Of a stretch of 64,000 bases of DNA, positions 17,273 through 25,620 are shown in pieces. A program made the translations under genes and the position numbers. Within the stretch, counting starts at the first letter, position 1; the number at the start of each line of letters is the position of its first letter. Source of the stretch: Micromonospora peucetia. Its GTDB lineage: Bacteria > Actinomycetota > Actinomycetes > Mycobacteriales > Micromonosporaceae. The DNA lies in contig NZ_FMIC01000002.1 in NCBI RefSeq assembly GCF_900091625.1, forward strand, positions 806,001-870,000, written 5' to 3'. A model generated the notes under the pieces. That model was not told the DNA's origin, searched no databases, and worked only from the letters and a program-made list of their open reading frames with translations.

Positions 17273-17979
17273 GAGCGGTCATCCTCGCGGGCGGCCGGGG
17301 GACCCGGCTGCGCCCGTTCACCACCAGCTTTCCCAAGCCGCTGATGCCGGTCGGCGACATGCCCATCCTGGAGATCCTGCTGCGTCAGCTGAAGTCGCAC
17401 GGGGTGACCGAGGTGACGCTGCTGACCGGCCACCTGGCGTACCTGCTGGAGGGCTATTTCGAGGACGGCCACCGGTGGGGCCTGAAAGTCGACTACCTCC
17501 GCGAGGAACGCCCTCTCGGCACCGCGGGCCCCCTGCGCCAGCTCGCCGGAAGCCTCGTCGACGACTTCTTCGTGATGAACGGCGACCTGCTCACCGACCT
17601 CGACTTCACCTCGTTGATGGCACAGCACCGCAATGCCGGCGCACCGGTCACCGTGAGCGTCTACAGCCGGCCGGAGAAGATCGACCTCGGCATCCTGCAA
17701 CTGGACGCCGACGGCGACGTGATCGGCTACGACGAGAAACCGACCCTCAAGCTGGACGTCTCCATGGGTGCCTACGCCATGTCGCCCGCCGCGCTGGCCG
17801 AGATCCCCGAAGGCCCGTACGACATGCCTCAGCTCATCCTCGACCTGCTCGGCAAGGGACGGCGGGTCACCAGCCGACGGCACGAGGGTTTCTGGCTCGA
17901 CATCGGCCGGGTCGACGACTACAGCCTCGCGAACAGGATGTTCACCGAGAACCCCGCCGGTTTCCTGCCCCCGGCATGA
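17269..17979 (+). CDS. Sugar-1-phosphate nucleotidyltransferase
   Basis: The 236-residue protein is a short nucleotidyltransferase without a C-terminal hexapeptide domain. It carries the signature LAGGRGTRLRPFT, KPLMPVG and the metal-binding NGDLLTD. This size is like PtmE/RmlA-type and mannose-1-phosphate guanylyltransferase-like enzymes that supply an activated sugar to a dehydratase. The ATG at 17269 overlaps the dehydratase stop (ATGA). The base used (GDP, UDP or dTDP) cannot be read from the sequence. Confidence 0.87.
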   Translation: MRAVILAGGRGTRLRPFTTSFPKPLMPVGDMPILEILLRQLKSHGVTEVTLLTGHLAYLLEGYFEDGHRWGLKVDYLREERPLGTAGPLRQLAGSLVDDFFVMNGDLLTDLDFTSLMAQHRNAGAPVTVSVYSRPEKIDLGILQLDADGDVIGYDEKPTLKLDVSMGAYAMSPAALAEIPEGPYDMPQLILDLLGKGRRVTSRRHEGFWLDIGRVDDYSLANRMFTENPAGFLPPA

Positions 17980-18016
17980 TTCCGGGCCCGACGACCGGTG
18001 CGGGCACCGCCGACAC

Positions 18017-18937
18017 CTAACGTCCGAGGGAGGCGACCAGCCACTTGCCGATCTCGCTCGCCGCACGGACTGTCTTGAACCCCAGCGCGAGGCCCGGCAG
18101 GCGAGGCCGGCGGTACTCGTTGATGAGCTGGAACCAGACTCCCAGCCCGGCGAAGCGCTGCCGGCTGATGCTGCCGTCGTGGCGGTGGAACCGGACGACC
18201 GGATGGGGGAGGTGCTCCAGCCGGATGCCGGCGGTGAGCGCGCGCAGGACGAGCTCGACGTCCACCTTGATGAAGAGCTGGTCGTCGTAGCCGCCGAGCG
18301 TGACCAGCAGTTGGCGGTCGATCGACATGCCCGAGTGCTTGAACGGCAGTCGGGGCCGGATCAGGACCGACCGGAGCATCCGGCCCGGCGTCTCGTACGA
18401 CGGCAACCGGATCGGCCTGGTGGTCCCTCCGACGATCTCCTCGTAGTCGGTGTAGATCCAGGATGCGCCGGTGGTGGCGAGAAACTCCCTGATCCGGGCC
18501 AGGCCGTCCTCGGTCAGCTCGTCGTCGGAGTCGAGCACGGTGATCCACCGGCCTCGGGCGATCCGCAACGCGGTGTTGCGCGCCGCGCTGATGCCGGACG
18601 GCTTCTGGCGTACCAGCCGGATCCGCTCGTCGGCCAACAGGCCTGCCTCGGCCAGGCAGTCCTGGGCCGGCACGCTCGAACCGTCGTCGACCACGACGAC
18701 CTCGAAGTCGTCGAAACTGCCGGCCAGCACGCTCCGGATCGACTTCACCAGGAGGGCCGGCCGGTCCCGGACGGCGATGCAGACGGAGATCGCGGGCGCG
18801 ACCTCACGCACGGGTTCGAGGAAGGCCACTGTCGGCGCGTCGACGCTCGGCGTGGTCGTGAACCATGGATGGATCACCGACCGGGCCTCGCGACTCCGGT
18901 GGACAGCTGCGGAACCCGGTGACGGGCGATTGGTCAT
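18017..18937 (-). CDS. GT2-family glycosyltransferase
   Basis: The 306-residue protein has a GT-A domain: ISVCIAVRDRP at the start of the fold, VVVVDDGSS, SGISAARN and the metal-binding LDSDDELT (DXD-like), followed by IYTDYEE and a KVDVELVLRAL acceptor-side helix. It adds a sugar to the growing lipid-linked chain. The first 60 residues are not conserved-looking. The ATG at 18937 has no ribosome site of its own but overlaps the stop of a 30-codon ORF (ATGA), which supports this start. It is convergent with the nucleotidyltransferase. Confidence 0.82.
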   Translation of the reverse strand: MTNRPSPGSAAVHRSREARSVIHPWFTTTPSVDAPTVAFLEPVREVAPAISVCIAVRDRPALLVKSIRSVLAGSFDDFEVVVVDDGSSVPAQDCLAEAGLLADERIRLVRQKPSGISAARNTALRIARGRWITVLDSDDELTEDGLARIREFLATTGASWIYTDYEEIVGGTTRPIRLPSYETPGRMLRSVLIRPRLPFKHSGMSIDRQLLVTLGGYDDQLFIKVDVELVLRALTAGIRLEHLPHPVVRFHRHDGSISRQRFAGLGVWFQLINEYRRPRLPGLALGFKTVRAASEIGKWLVASLGR

Positions 18938-19026
18938 GACGAGCAGTGGCCGCCCGTCGGAGCGCCGCCGGTGCCCACATGCCGCGCGTTGAACAGCGCC
19001 CGCCGGCACCTGCTCGGGTCACCCAT
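18934..19026 (-). CDS. Small 30-codon ORF coupled to the GT2 gene
   Basis: An ATG at 19026, 4 nt after GGTGGAG, opens a 30-residue basic, cysteine- and glycine-containing peptide whose stop overlaps the GT2 start as ATGA. A -10 element (TAGAAT) lies about 100 nt upstream. The peptide resembles nothing I know and its role may simply be to deliver ribosomes to the GT2 start. It could also be chance. Confidence 0.4.
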   Translation of the reverse strand: MGDPSRCRRALFNARHVGTGGAPTGGHCSS

Positions 19027-19127
19027 GTCGCTCCACCCCCGTGGTCACCGCGTTTGACGAACGACGCGACGTGTCGAAGACCGCCACGTCGACAGCCGCC
19101 GACAGCGGTCGGTCCAGCGGCAGATGG

Positions 19128-19133
19128 ATTCTA
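19128..19133 (-). promoter_or_regulatory. -10 element upstream of the GT2 gene
   Basis: TAGAAT on the minus strand is a near-consensus -10. The -35 region (TGGTGT) is weak. It would give the GT2 gene its own transcript in the 265-nt gap after the ligase gene. Confidence 0.35.
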
Positions 19134-19202
19134 GCCGCGGCCGTTGGGCCACACCACCACCTAAAGGGGGGGCCGGCTACCACAACGACCGATTGGCATC
19201 GG

Positions 19203-20990
19203 TCATCTGGGATGGTGAGGACGACGGGCGAATCGGGCCTGGGCGAGGATCTCGTTCGTCGACAGAATCCGGGTGTCCGCCTCGGCGCCGTTCCGGTCGA
19301 CGGAGCCGGGTGCCGGGTCGGCCGGGACCGTGCCGGCCGATCCGGGTCGACCCGCCGCCCACCAGGCCAACCCGACGATGGTCCAGAGCAGCGGCGGGAG
19401 CAGCGGATCCTCCATCGAGGGTGAGAGGAATCCGACGAGGCAGGCGAACACCATCGCCGCGATACCCCACACCGTCGCCTCGTCCGGGGCCCTGGTCAGC
19501 CGCCTGTCCCGCCGGACCCGCGCCACGAGCGGCCAGGTGACCATCGCCAGCCACACCAGGTAGACCGCGAGGCCGAGGAGGCCGACCTCCATGACCAGGT
19601 GCAGCCAGAACGAGTCGACCTGCACGGCATGGAACCCGTAGCGGTTGAATCCCTCGGGGCCGAATTTCGGATTCTTGTGCCAGTTGGGGTTGTCCTTCTC
19701 GGCAACGACGCCACCGAACTGACCGATGCCGAAGCCGAGCACCGGCTGCCGGGGCAGGATCCGCGCGGCCTGCTGAAGGTAGAGCACCCGGATCTCGCGA
19801 ACCGGCGCCGCCGGGCGGGCAGCCGCTGGCGCGGGGGTGGCCGAGGCGGCCGGACCGGAGGGCCGGGCAGATGCCGCAGGCCGGGGCGACCCGGTCGGCC
19901 GAGGCGAGGTCGATGGCCGCGGCGAGGCGGTGGACGAGGCGTTCGGACCTGTGGTGGCGGACGGACCGGAAGGCCGCCCGCTCGCTGGCGCCGTGGGGTT
20001 CGGTGACGCGCTCGGGGCCCCGGCGGAGGGGAGCTGTTCGCTTCCCGCCGGAGTGTGCAGGCCGGAGAAGGCGTTGCCGATGCGCCGCTCCCACTCGGCG
20101 CGGTTGTCCGGCCGCGTCGCGATCTGGCCGGCGGTGCAGAGCACCACGATCAGGCAGACGGTGAGGACGCGGCGGGCGCCACGGCGGACAAGCACCGCCA
20201 CCACCACACCGGCGGCGAGGACGCCGAGCAGCGACTCCCGGGACTGGGTCGCCGACATCGCGATTGCCACCACGGTGGCGAGGACCCACCAGAGCGGACG
20301 GACGCGGTCGCGCGCCGCGACCCAGGCGATGAACCCCAGCAGGGCGAGCCCGAGCAGGTGACCGAGATGGTTGGGGTGCGGTTGCAGTCCCTGCGCCCGG
20401 CTCTGGTCGGCCCAGGTGAGATCCACCCATCCGAGCGCGCTGTGTGCCGGCCGCCCGGCGACCATCTGCACCAGGGCGAGCACCACGTTGACGCCCACGA
20501 CCACGCCCACCGGGACGAGCATCCGTCGCACCAGCGTGTGGTCGAGGTCCGCCGCGCGCAGCGCGTAGAAGACGATGACACCCCGGAAGTAGACGAAGAG
20601 CGACTCGCCCATCAGGGTCACCGACGAGTCGTTGACGACTCCGGCGAGCAGCATCACCAGGCCCAGGACGAGCAGGGCGAGGTCGGCGGCGGTCCGGAAC
20701 CTCCGCCACTGCCGGTCGAGGACGACCTTGACGACGGTCAGCAGGGCCAGACCGAGGTAGAGGGCGGTCTTCAACTGCTTCGGCCACTGGGGCGCGTTCT
20801 CCAGGTTGGCCCTGGGATCCTTGCTGGTCGGCCCGGTGATCACCTGCGCCCACGTCTCGAAGAGCACGTGCACCAGGAGGATGCCCACCAACAGCACCAG
20901 CGTGGCGGAGAGCAGCCGCGACATCGGCCGGGCCGGCGCGCCGGCCGGGTCCACCCGCGGCACCGGGGGCGCCCATGACACGCCGGTCAT
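19203..20990 (-). CDS. O-antigen ligase/polymerase-like membrane protein
   Basis: The 595-residue protein has about eleven membrane segments with the Wzy_C/O-antigen ligase region (SRESLLG after membrane segments, and the large extracytoplasmic loop followed by GFGIGQFG and FHAVQVDSFWLH). Residues about 315-397, inside that loop, are a Ser/Pro/Ala/Thr-rich low-complexity insert. It should join or polymerise lipid-linked glycans on the outer face. ATG 20990 has AGGAG 6 nt upstream and overlaps the preceding stop by one base (TGATG). Confidence 0.82.
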   Translation of the reverse strand: MTGVSWAPPVPRVDPAGAPARPMSRLLSATLVLLVGILLVHVLFETWAQVITGPTSKDPRANLENAPQWPKQLKTALYLGLALLTVVKVVLDRQWRRFRTAADLALLVLGLVMLLAGVVNDSSVTLMGESLFVYFRGVIVFYALRAADLDHTLVRRMLVPVGVVVGVNVVLALVQMVAGRPAHSALGWVDLTWADQSRAQGLQPHPNHLGHLLGLALLGFIAWVAARDRVRPLWWVLATVVAIAMSATQSRESLLGVLAAGVVVAVLVRRGARRVLTVCLIVVLCTAGQIATRPDNRAEWERRIGNAFSGLHTPAGSEQLPSAGAPSASPNPTAPASGRPSGPSATTGPNASSTASPRPSTSPRPTGSPRPAASARPSGPAASATPAPAAARPAAPVREIRVLYLQQAARILPRQPVLGFGIGQFGGVVAEKDNPNWHKNPKFGPEGFNRYGFHAVQVDSFWLHLVMEVGLLGLAVYLVWLAMVTWPLVARVRRDRRLTRAPDEATVWGIAAMVFACLVGFLSPSMEDPLLPPLLWTIVGLAWWAAGRPGSAGTVPADPAPGSVDRNGAEADTRILSTNEILAQARFARRPHHPR

Positions 20991-22906
20991 CACGCTCTCC
21001 TACGACGCGTCAGCGCCACCACGAGGACGATCAGGCCGGCGAGCAGTGCGGCGCCGAGGCTGGCGAGCAGCACCACCGGCCAGACCGAACCACTTTGCTT
21101 CATGCCCTCGTTCTGCTGCCGTTCGATCGCGTTCTGCCGGTAGGCCTGGGCGAGCAGGTTGGCGGGCGCGTTCTGGGCCACCGTCTCGAGTCGGGTGATC
21201 GCCGCCGCGTGCTCTCCGGCGAAGTACGCGTCGAGACCGCCGCGGTAGAGCTTGTCCTGCTCGCCGAGGGCATTGCCGGCGCCGGCCTCGCCCAGCAGGC
21301 CGGCGAGTGTCGACGTCGGCAACACCACCCGGTTGGCGCGGTCCGGCCGCGCCTGGTCCTGGTCGATCATGCCGGCGACGCGACCGCTGGGGTCCAGTGC
21401 GATGCCGCCGTGCGAGGCGGTGCCGATGTCCTCGTTGATCCGGTAGATCGACACCGACCCGCGCCGGCCCGTTCCGGTGATGGTCACCAGTTTGGACTGT
21501 GGACGGTAGGTGGCGGTGCGGAAGTCGGTGTCGGAGGTGGCGAAGCCGAGCATCAACAGGGAGGAGCCCTCGGCGAGGGTGGCCGACGGGTTGAGTTCCA
21601 CGACGGGCAGGTTCTCGCGGGCAAATTTGATCAACGTGGTGTTGCCGGCCTCGGTGGACAGCGTCCGGACGACCTGGGCCGGCATGGCCGGGTCGGTCGT
21701 CAGGTTGCCCTTGGCGTCGTTGAGCTGCCCGTACACCTCGCTGGCGGGCTCGGTGCCCACGTCGACGCCGGTGAACCGCACCTTGCTCAGGTTGGTCCGG
21801 ACGTAGTCGGCGACCTCGCCGTCGCCCAGTTTCTTCTCCCGTACGAGCATCCGGGCCACCGCGTCGAGCGCGATCTGGCGGGCGTTCTCCTCGGCGGGCC
21901 TGACGCAGGAACTGCTGGTGAGGGCGTGACCGTTCGGGGTCACGAGGAAGGCGCTGCAGCGGCGGGTGAACGCGACCGGCGCGGTCCGCAACAGGGCGTT
22001 CGTCCGCGCATCCCGGACGTAGCCGGTGAAGACCGCCTCCACGAACACCAACGACGGCGCCGCGACCGCCAGCGCGCGCTCCTCCGGGCTGTACGGTGCG
22101 GCCTGTGCCCACGGCTTGAAGCTGGGGTCGACGGCGGCGGCCGTCGGAAAGGCCGTGGAAGCGGCCGTGGGGGTGACCTGCGGCGCCTCGGGCTCACCGC
22201 CGGAGACCACCCAGGCGGCGGTGCCGCCGGCGAGGGCCGCGACCAGGATCAGAGCGGTGGCGCCGATCCAGAACCCGGCACGCCGTTTCGGCGGCGCGGA
22301 GGGCTGGATCCGGCGGGCCTGATCGCCGAAGGGGCCGTGCGGCGACATCTCGGCCGACGACGAGACGGCCTGCGGGGCCGGTGAGTGGGGCGTGACAGAG
22401 ACCGGTTCGGCCGAGACCGGCATCCCCGATACGGGCGTCCCCGAGACCGGCATCCCCGAGACCGGGCCGACCTGGACCGCCCACGGCATGGCCGGCGGCC
22501 CGGACGTCGGCTGGGGCACACCCGAGACCGGCTGCGGCGGTGGGTCGGTCGCCTGCGGGATCCCGGAGACGGGCGCGGCGGCCCTGGTGTCCGTGGGCAC
22601 CGGGTGATAGTCCGCGCCGAGCGCGCGCAGCAGTGTCTCCGCACCCGGCCCGGCCTCGGCCGAGTAGGCGACCCAGGGCGCGTCGGCCGAGAAGTCCGCG
22701 TACACGTAGGCCTGCCCGCCCGGTTGCATCCCGAGCGAATCCGCGATGGCGGCGAACGCCTCCCGCCAGCGCGGTTCGGCGGCGACGGCGCTCTCCAGCA
22801 CGGCGACCGTGGCGAACCGGCCCTGCGAGTCGATGGCCGCCCACGCCTTCCCGACGACGGACCCCCCAAGCATGTGGGTGAACCTGTACGGGCCAACCGG
22901 TTGCAT
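20990..22906 (-). CDS. Membrane protein with degenerate kinase-like lobe and dead trypsin-like domain
   Basis: The 638-residue protein starts like a Ser/Thr kinase N-lobe (VGPYRFTHMLGGSVVGKAW), but no kinase C-lobe follows. Residues 110-180 are a VSGMP/VSGTP-type repeat linker, 212-235 a membrane segment, and about 270-540 an extracytoplasmic trypsin/HtrA-like fold. At the His site it reads ALTSSSCV where HtrA has TNAHVV, and at the Ser site ASHGG where GNSGG is expected, so the triad is lost. Residues 551-600 look like a TPR-type helical pair and 608-633 is a second membrane segment. ATG 22906 has GAGGAG about 5 nt upstream. It is coupled to the ligase gene, so it may be an accessory factor for glycan assembly. 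Confidence 0.65.
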   Translation of the reverse strand: MQPVGPYRFTHMLGGSVVGKAWAAIDSQGRFATVAVLESAVAAEPRWREAFAAIADSLGMQPGGQAYVYADFSADAPWVAYSAEAGPGAETLLRALGADYHPVPTDTRAAAPVSGIPQATDPPPQPVSGVPQPTSGPPAMPWAVQVGPVSGMPVSGTPVSGMPVSAEPVSVTPHSPAPQAVSSSAEMSPHGPFGDQARRIQPSAPPKRRAGFWIGATALILVAALAGGTAAWVVSGGEPEAPQVTPTAASTAFPTAAAVDPSFKPWAQAAPYSPEERALAVAAPSLVFVEAVFTGYVRDARTNALLRTAPVAFTRRCSAFLVTPNGHALTSSSCVRPAEENARQIALDAVARMLVREKKLGDGEVADYVRTNLSKVRFTGVDVGTEPASEVYGQLNDAKGNLTTDPAMPAQVVRTLSTEAGNTTLIKFARENLPVVELNPSATLAEGSSLLMLGFATSDTDFRTATYRPQSKLVTITGTGRRGSVSIYRINEDIGTASHGGIALDPSGRVAGMIDQDQARPDRANRVVLPTSTLAGLLGEAGAGNALGEQDKLYRGGLDAYFAGEHAAAITRLETVAQNAPANLLAQAYRQNAIERQQNEGMKQSGSVWPVVLLASLGAALLAGLIVLVVALTRRRRA

Positions 22907-23016
22907 GCCAACTCCTCTGCTCAACCGCCGTGCGGATCCTACAGAGCCGACGCTCAGCCATCCGCCCACCCGTCGCCGGTCGGACACCCCTCGGGCGATG
23001 CGAACGACCGGGACGG

Positions 23017-23045
23017 TTGCCACTGAAAGTTTCCATGCATAAGGT
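23017..23045 (+). promoter_or_regulatory. Promoter of the hut operon
   Basis: TTGCCA (23017-23022) and TAAGGT (23040-23045) are 17 nt apart, the best promoter match in the window. The ATG of the regulator gene starts 6 nt after the -10, so the transcript is probably leaderless. Confidence 0.65.
23025..23033. promoter_or_regulatory. Candidate operator in the hut promoter spacer
   Basis: GAAA-G-TTTC is a small palindrome lying between the -35 and -10 hexamers. Its position would let a regulator, most simply the RpiR-type protein encoded first in the operon, block transcription. Confidence 0.4.
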
Positions 23046-23051
23046 CAGGGC

Positions 23052-23903
23052 ATGAATGATGGAGTTGCCGTCGTTCCCGGCGAACAGGTGCTGGACCTGT
23101 TCCAGGGGGTGCGGCTCACCCCCACCCAGCGCCGGATCGCGCACTGCCTGGTGCAGCACGCGCCGGCTGCGGCGTACCTCTCCGCGGCCGAGGTCGCCGA
23201 GCTGGCCGGGGTCAGCCAGCCGTCGGTCACCCGGTTCGCGGTCGCGCTCGGCCACGACGGCTACCCCGCGCTGCGCCGCCGGCTCCGCGAGCTGACCGCC
23301 GACACCCCGGGCCGCGGCACCGACGCCGGCAACGAACTCCAGCAGGCGGTACGCGCCGAGATCGGCAACCTCGACCGCCTCGCCGGTCAGCTCGCCGACC
23401 GGGACCGGATCGCCGAGACCGGCAGGCTGCTGGCCGCCAGCCGCCCCCTGCCGGTGCTCGGCCTGCGCGCCGCCGCCCCGCTGGCCGCCTACTTCGCCTA
23501 CTTCGCCGCCAAGGTGCACCCCGACGTGCGGGTGCTCGACGACGGCGGCAGCCTGCTCACCGACCGCCTCGAACAGGCCGCCGAGGCCGGGGCGGGCGCC
23601 CTGCTCGCCTTCGTCCTTCCCCGCTACCCCCGGGAGACCCTGGACGCGCTGCGCGAGGCCCGGGCCGCCGGGCTCACCGTGGTGGCCATCACCGACTCGC
23701 CGGTCAGCCCGGCCACCGAGCACGCCGACGTGGTGCTGCCCGCCGCGGTCGGCGCGCAACTCGTCTTCGACCTGCACACCGCGCCGATGACCCTGGCCAT
23801 GGTGCTGCTCCAGGCCATCTGCGACGCCACCCCGACCGACACCCAGCGCCGGCTGGAGGCCTTCGAGGCCTCCGCCGCCCGCCGCCAGTTGTTCCTCGGA
23901 TGA
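23052..23903 (+). CDS. RpiR/MurR-family transcriptional regulator of histidine utilisation
   Basis: The 283-residue protein has an N-terminal HTH_6 domain ([20 protein letters not shown] as recognition unit, about residues 42-62) and a C-terminal SIS sugar-isomerase-like domain (about 120-250) containing [14 protein letters not shown] and [13 protein letters not shown]. It is the first gene of the hut operon and its stop lies 17 nt before hutU. SIS domains usually bind phosphosugars, yet here a histidine-pathway intermediate such as urocanate is more likely as ligand (inference). Confidence 0.85.
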   Translation: MNDGVAVVPGEQVLDLFQGVRLTPTQRRIAHCLVQHAPAAAYLSAAEVAELAGVSQPSVTRFAVALGHDGYPALRRRLRELTADTPGRGTDAGNELQQAVRAEIGNLDRLAGQLADRDRIAETGRLLAASRPLPVLGLRAAAPLAAYFAYFAAKVHPDVRVLDDGGSLLTDRLEQAAEAGAGALLAFVLPRYPRETLDALREARAAGLTVVAITDSPVSPATEHADVVLPAAVGAQLVFDLHTAPMTLAMVLLQAICDATPTDTQRRLEAFEASAARRQLFLG

Positions 23904-23920
23904 CCCGGAGGAGAGCCGAG

Positions 23921-25570
23921 ATGAACCAACCCGTCCGCGCCGCACGCGGCACCGAACGCACCGCCCGTGGGTGGCCCCAGGAGGCCGCGCTGCGGATGCT
24001 GATGAACAACCTCGACCCGGAGGTGGCCGAGCGACCCGAGGACCTGGTGGTCTATGGCGGCACCGGTAAGGCGGCGCGGGACTGGCCGTCCTACCACGCA
24101 CTGGTGCGTACCCTGACCGACCTGCGCGACGACGAGACCATGCTGGTGCAGTCCGGCCGGCCGGTGGGCGTCATGCGTACCCACGAGTGGGCGCCCCGGG
24201 TACTGCTGGCCAACTCCAACCTGGTCGGCGACTGGGCCACCTGGCCCGAGTTCCGTCGCCTCGAACAGCTCGGCCTCACCATGTACGGGCAGATGACGGC
24301 CGGCTCATGGATCTACATCGGCACCCAGGGCATCCTCCAGGGCACGTACGAGACCTTCGCCGCCGTCGCCGCGAAGAGGTTCAGCGGCACCCTGGCGGGC
24401 ACCCTGACGCTGACCGCCGGCTGCGGCGGGATGGGTGGGGCGCAGCCCCTGGCGGTCACCATGAACGGCGGCGTCTGCCTGATCGTCGACGTGGACCGCA
24501 GCCGACTGGACCGCCGGGTGCACGACCGCTACCTCGACGAGGTCGCCGACTCCCTGGACGACGCCGTACGGCGGGTGCTGGCCGCGAAGCGGGACCGCCG
24601 GGCGCTGAGCGTCGGCGTGGTCGGCAACGCGGCGACGGTCTTCCCGGAGCTGCTGCGCCGGGGTGTCGACATCGACATCGTCACCGACCAGACCAGTGCG
24701 CACGACCCGCTGTCGTACCTGCCGGAAGGGGTGGAACCGGCCGACGCCCGGGACTACGCGCAGGCGAAGCCCGCCGAGTTCACCGAACGGGCACGGGCGT
24801 CGATGACGAAGCACGTCGAGGCGATGGTCGGCTTCCTCGACGCCGGGGCCGAGGTCTTCGACTACGGAAACTCGATCCGGGGCGAGGCGAAGCTCGGCGG
24901 GTTCGAGCGGGCCTTCGACTTCCCCGGCTTCGTGCCCGCGTACATCCGGCCGTTGTTCTGTGAGGGCAAGGGCCCGTTCCGGTGGGCGGCGCTCTCCGGC
25001 GACCCGGCCGACATCGCCGCCACCGACCGGGCGATCCTGGACCTGTTCCCCGAGAACGAGCCGCTGGCCCGGTGGATCCGGATGGCCGGCGAGCGGGTCG
25101 CCTTCCAGGGCCTGCCGGCGCGGATCTGCTGGCTCGGCTACGGCGAACGCGACCGGGCGGGCGTGCGGTTCAACGAGATGGTCGCCTCGGGCGAGCTGTC
25201 CGCGCCGGTGGTGATCGGCCGGGACCACCTGGACTGCGGCAGCGTGGCGAGTCCCTACCGGGAGACCGAGGCGATGGCCGACGGCTCCGACGCCGTGGCC
25301 GACTGGCCGCTGCTCAACGCGCTGGTCAACACCGCCAGCGGGGCATCCTGGGTGTCGATCCACCACGGCGGCGGGGTCGGCATCGGCCGGTCCATCCACG
25401 CCGGGCAGGTCTGCGTGGCCGACGGCACCGCACTGGCCGGGCAGAAGATCGAGCGGGTGCTCACCAACGACCCGGCGATGGGCGTCATCCGGCACGTCGA
25501 CGCCGGCTACGACGCCGCCCGCGAGGTCGCCACCCGCACCGACGTCCGCACCCCCATGACCGAGGCGTAA
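23921..25570 (+). CDS. hutU: Urocanate hydratase
   Basis: The 549-residue protein is full length for urocanase, the second step of histidine breakdown (urocanate to imidazolone propionate). Clear family motifs include [29 protein letters not shown] with the active-site Cys region, and [17 protein letters not shown] near the C-terminus; NAD+ is the tightly bound cofactor. ATG 23921 follows GGAGGAG by about 8 nt. Confidence 0.97.
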   Translation: MNQPVRAARGTERTARGWPQEAALRMLMNNLDPEVAERPEDLVVYGGTGKAARDWPSYHALVRTLTDLRDDETMLVQSGRPVGVMRTHEWAPRVLLANSNLVGDWATWPEFRRLEQLGLTMYGQMTAGSWIYIGTQGILQGTYETFAAVAAKRFSGTLAGTLTLTAGCGGMGGAQPLAVTMNGGVCLIVDVDRSRLDRRVHDRYLDEVADSLDDAVRRVLAAKRDRRALSVGVVGNAATVFPELLRRGVDIDIVTDQTSAHDPLSYLPEGVEPADARDYAQAKPAEFTERARASMTKHVEAMVGFLDAGAEVFDYGNSIRGEAKLGGFERAFDFPGFVPAYIRPLFCEGKGPFRWAALSGDPADIAATDRAILDLFPENEPLARWIRMAGERVAFQGLPARICWLGYGERDRAGVRFNEMVASGELSAPVVIGRDHLDCGSVASPYRETEAMADGSDAVADWPLLNALVNTASGASWVSIHHGGGVGIGRSIHAGQVCVADGTALAGQKIERVLTNDPAMGVIRHVDAGYDAAREVATRTDVRTPMTEA

Positions 25571-25620
25571 GGGAAGGCACCTTGTTGACGGATTTGTTGG
25601 AGGAAGGGTCCCTTCCTCAC
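25567..25620. repeat. GGAAGG-type palindromic repeat overlapping a gene start
   Basis: The segment contains GGGAAGGCACCTTGTTGAC and, 12 nt later, the perfect palindrome GAGGAAGGG-T-CCCTTCCTC (25600-25618). A related AGGAAGGG/CCCTTTCCT palindrome lies at 54510-54526. Such sequences recur between genes in Micromonospora as far as I recall (memory, not a search). The repeat supplies both the ribosome site and the start codon of the next gene. Confidence 0.55.

Noticed and set aside
16256..17979. A legionaminic acid pathway
   Set aside because: Only a LegB-like dehydratase and a nucleotidyltransferase are present; the aminotransferase, acetyltransferase, epimerase and synthase are missing.
22194..24101. 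Long minus-strand frame across the hut regulator
   Set aside because: It reads the complementary strand of RpiR and hutU with Gly/Arg/Ala-biased composition typical of high-GC shadow frames.
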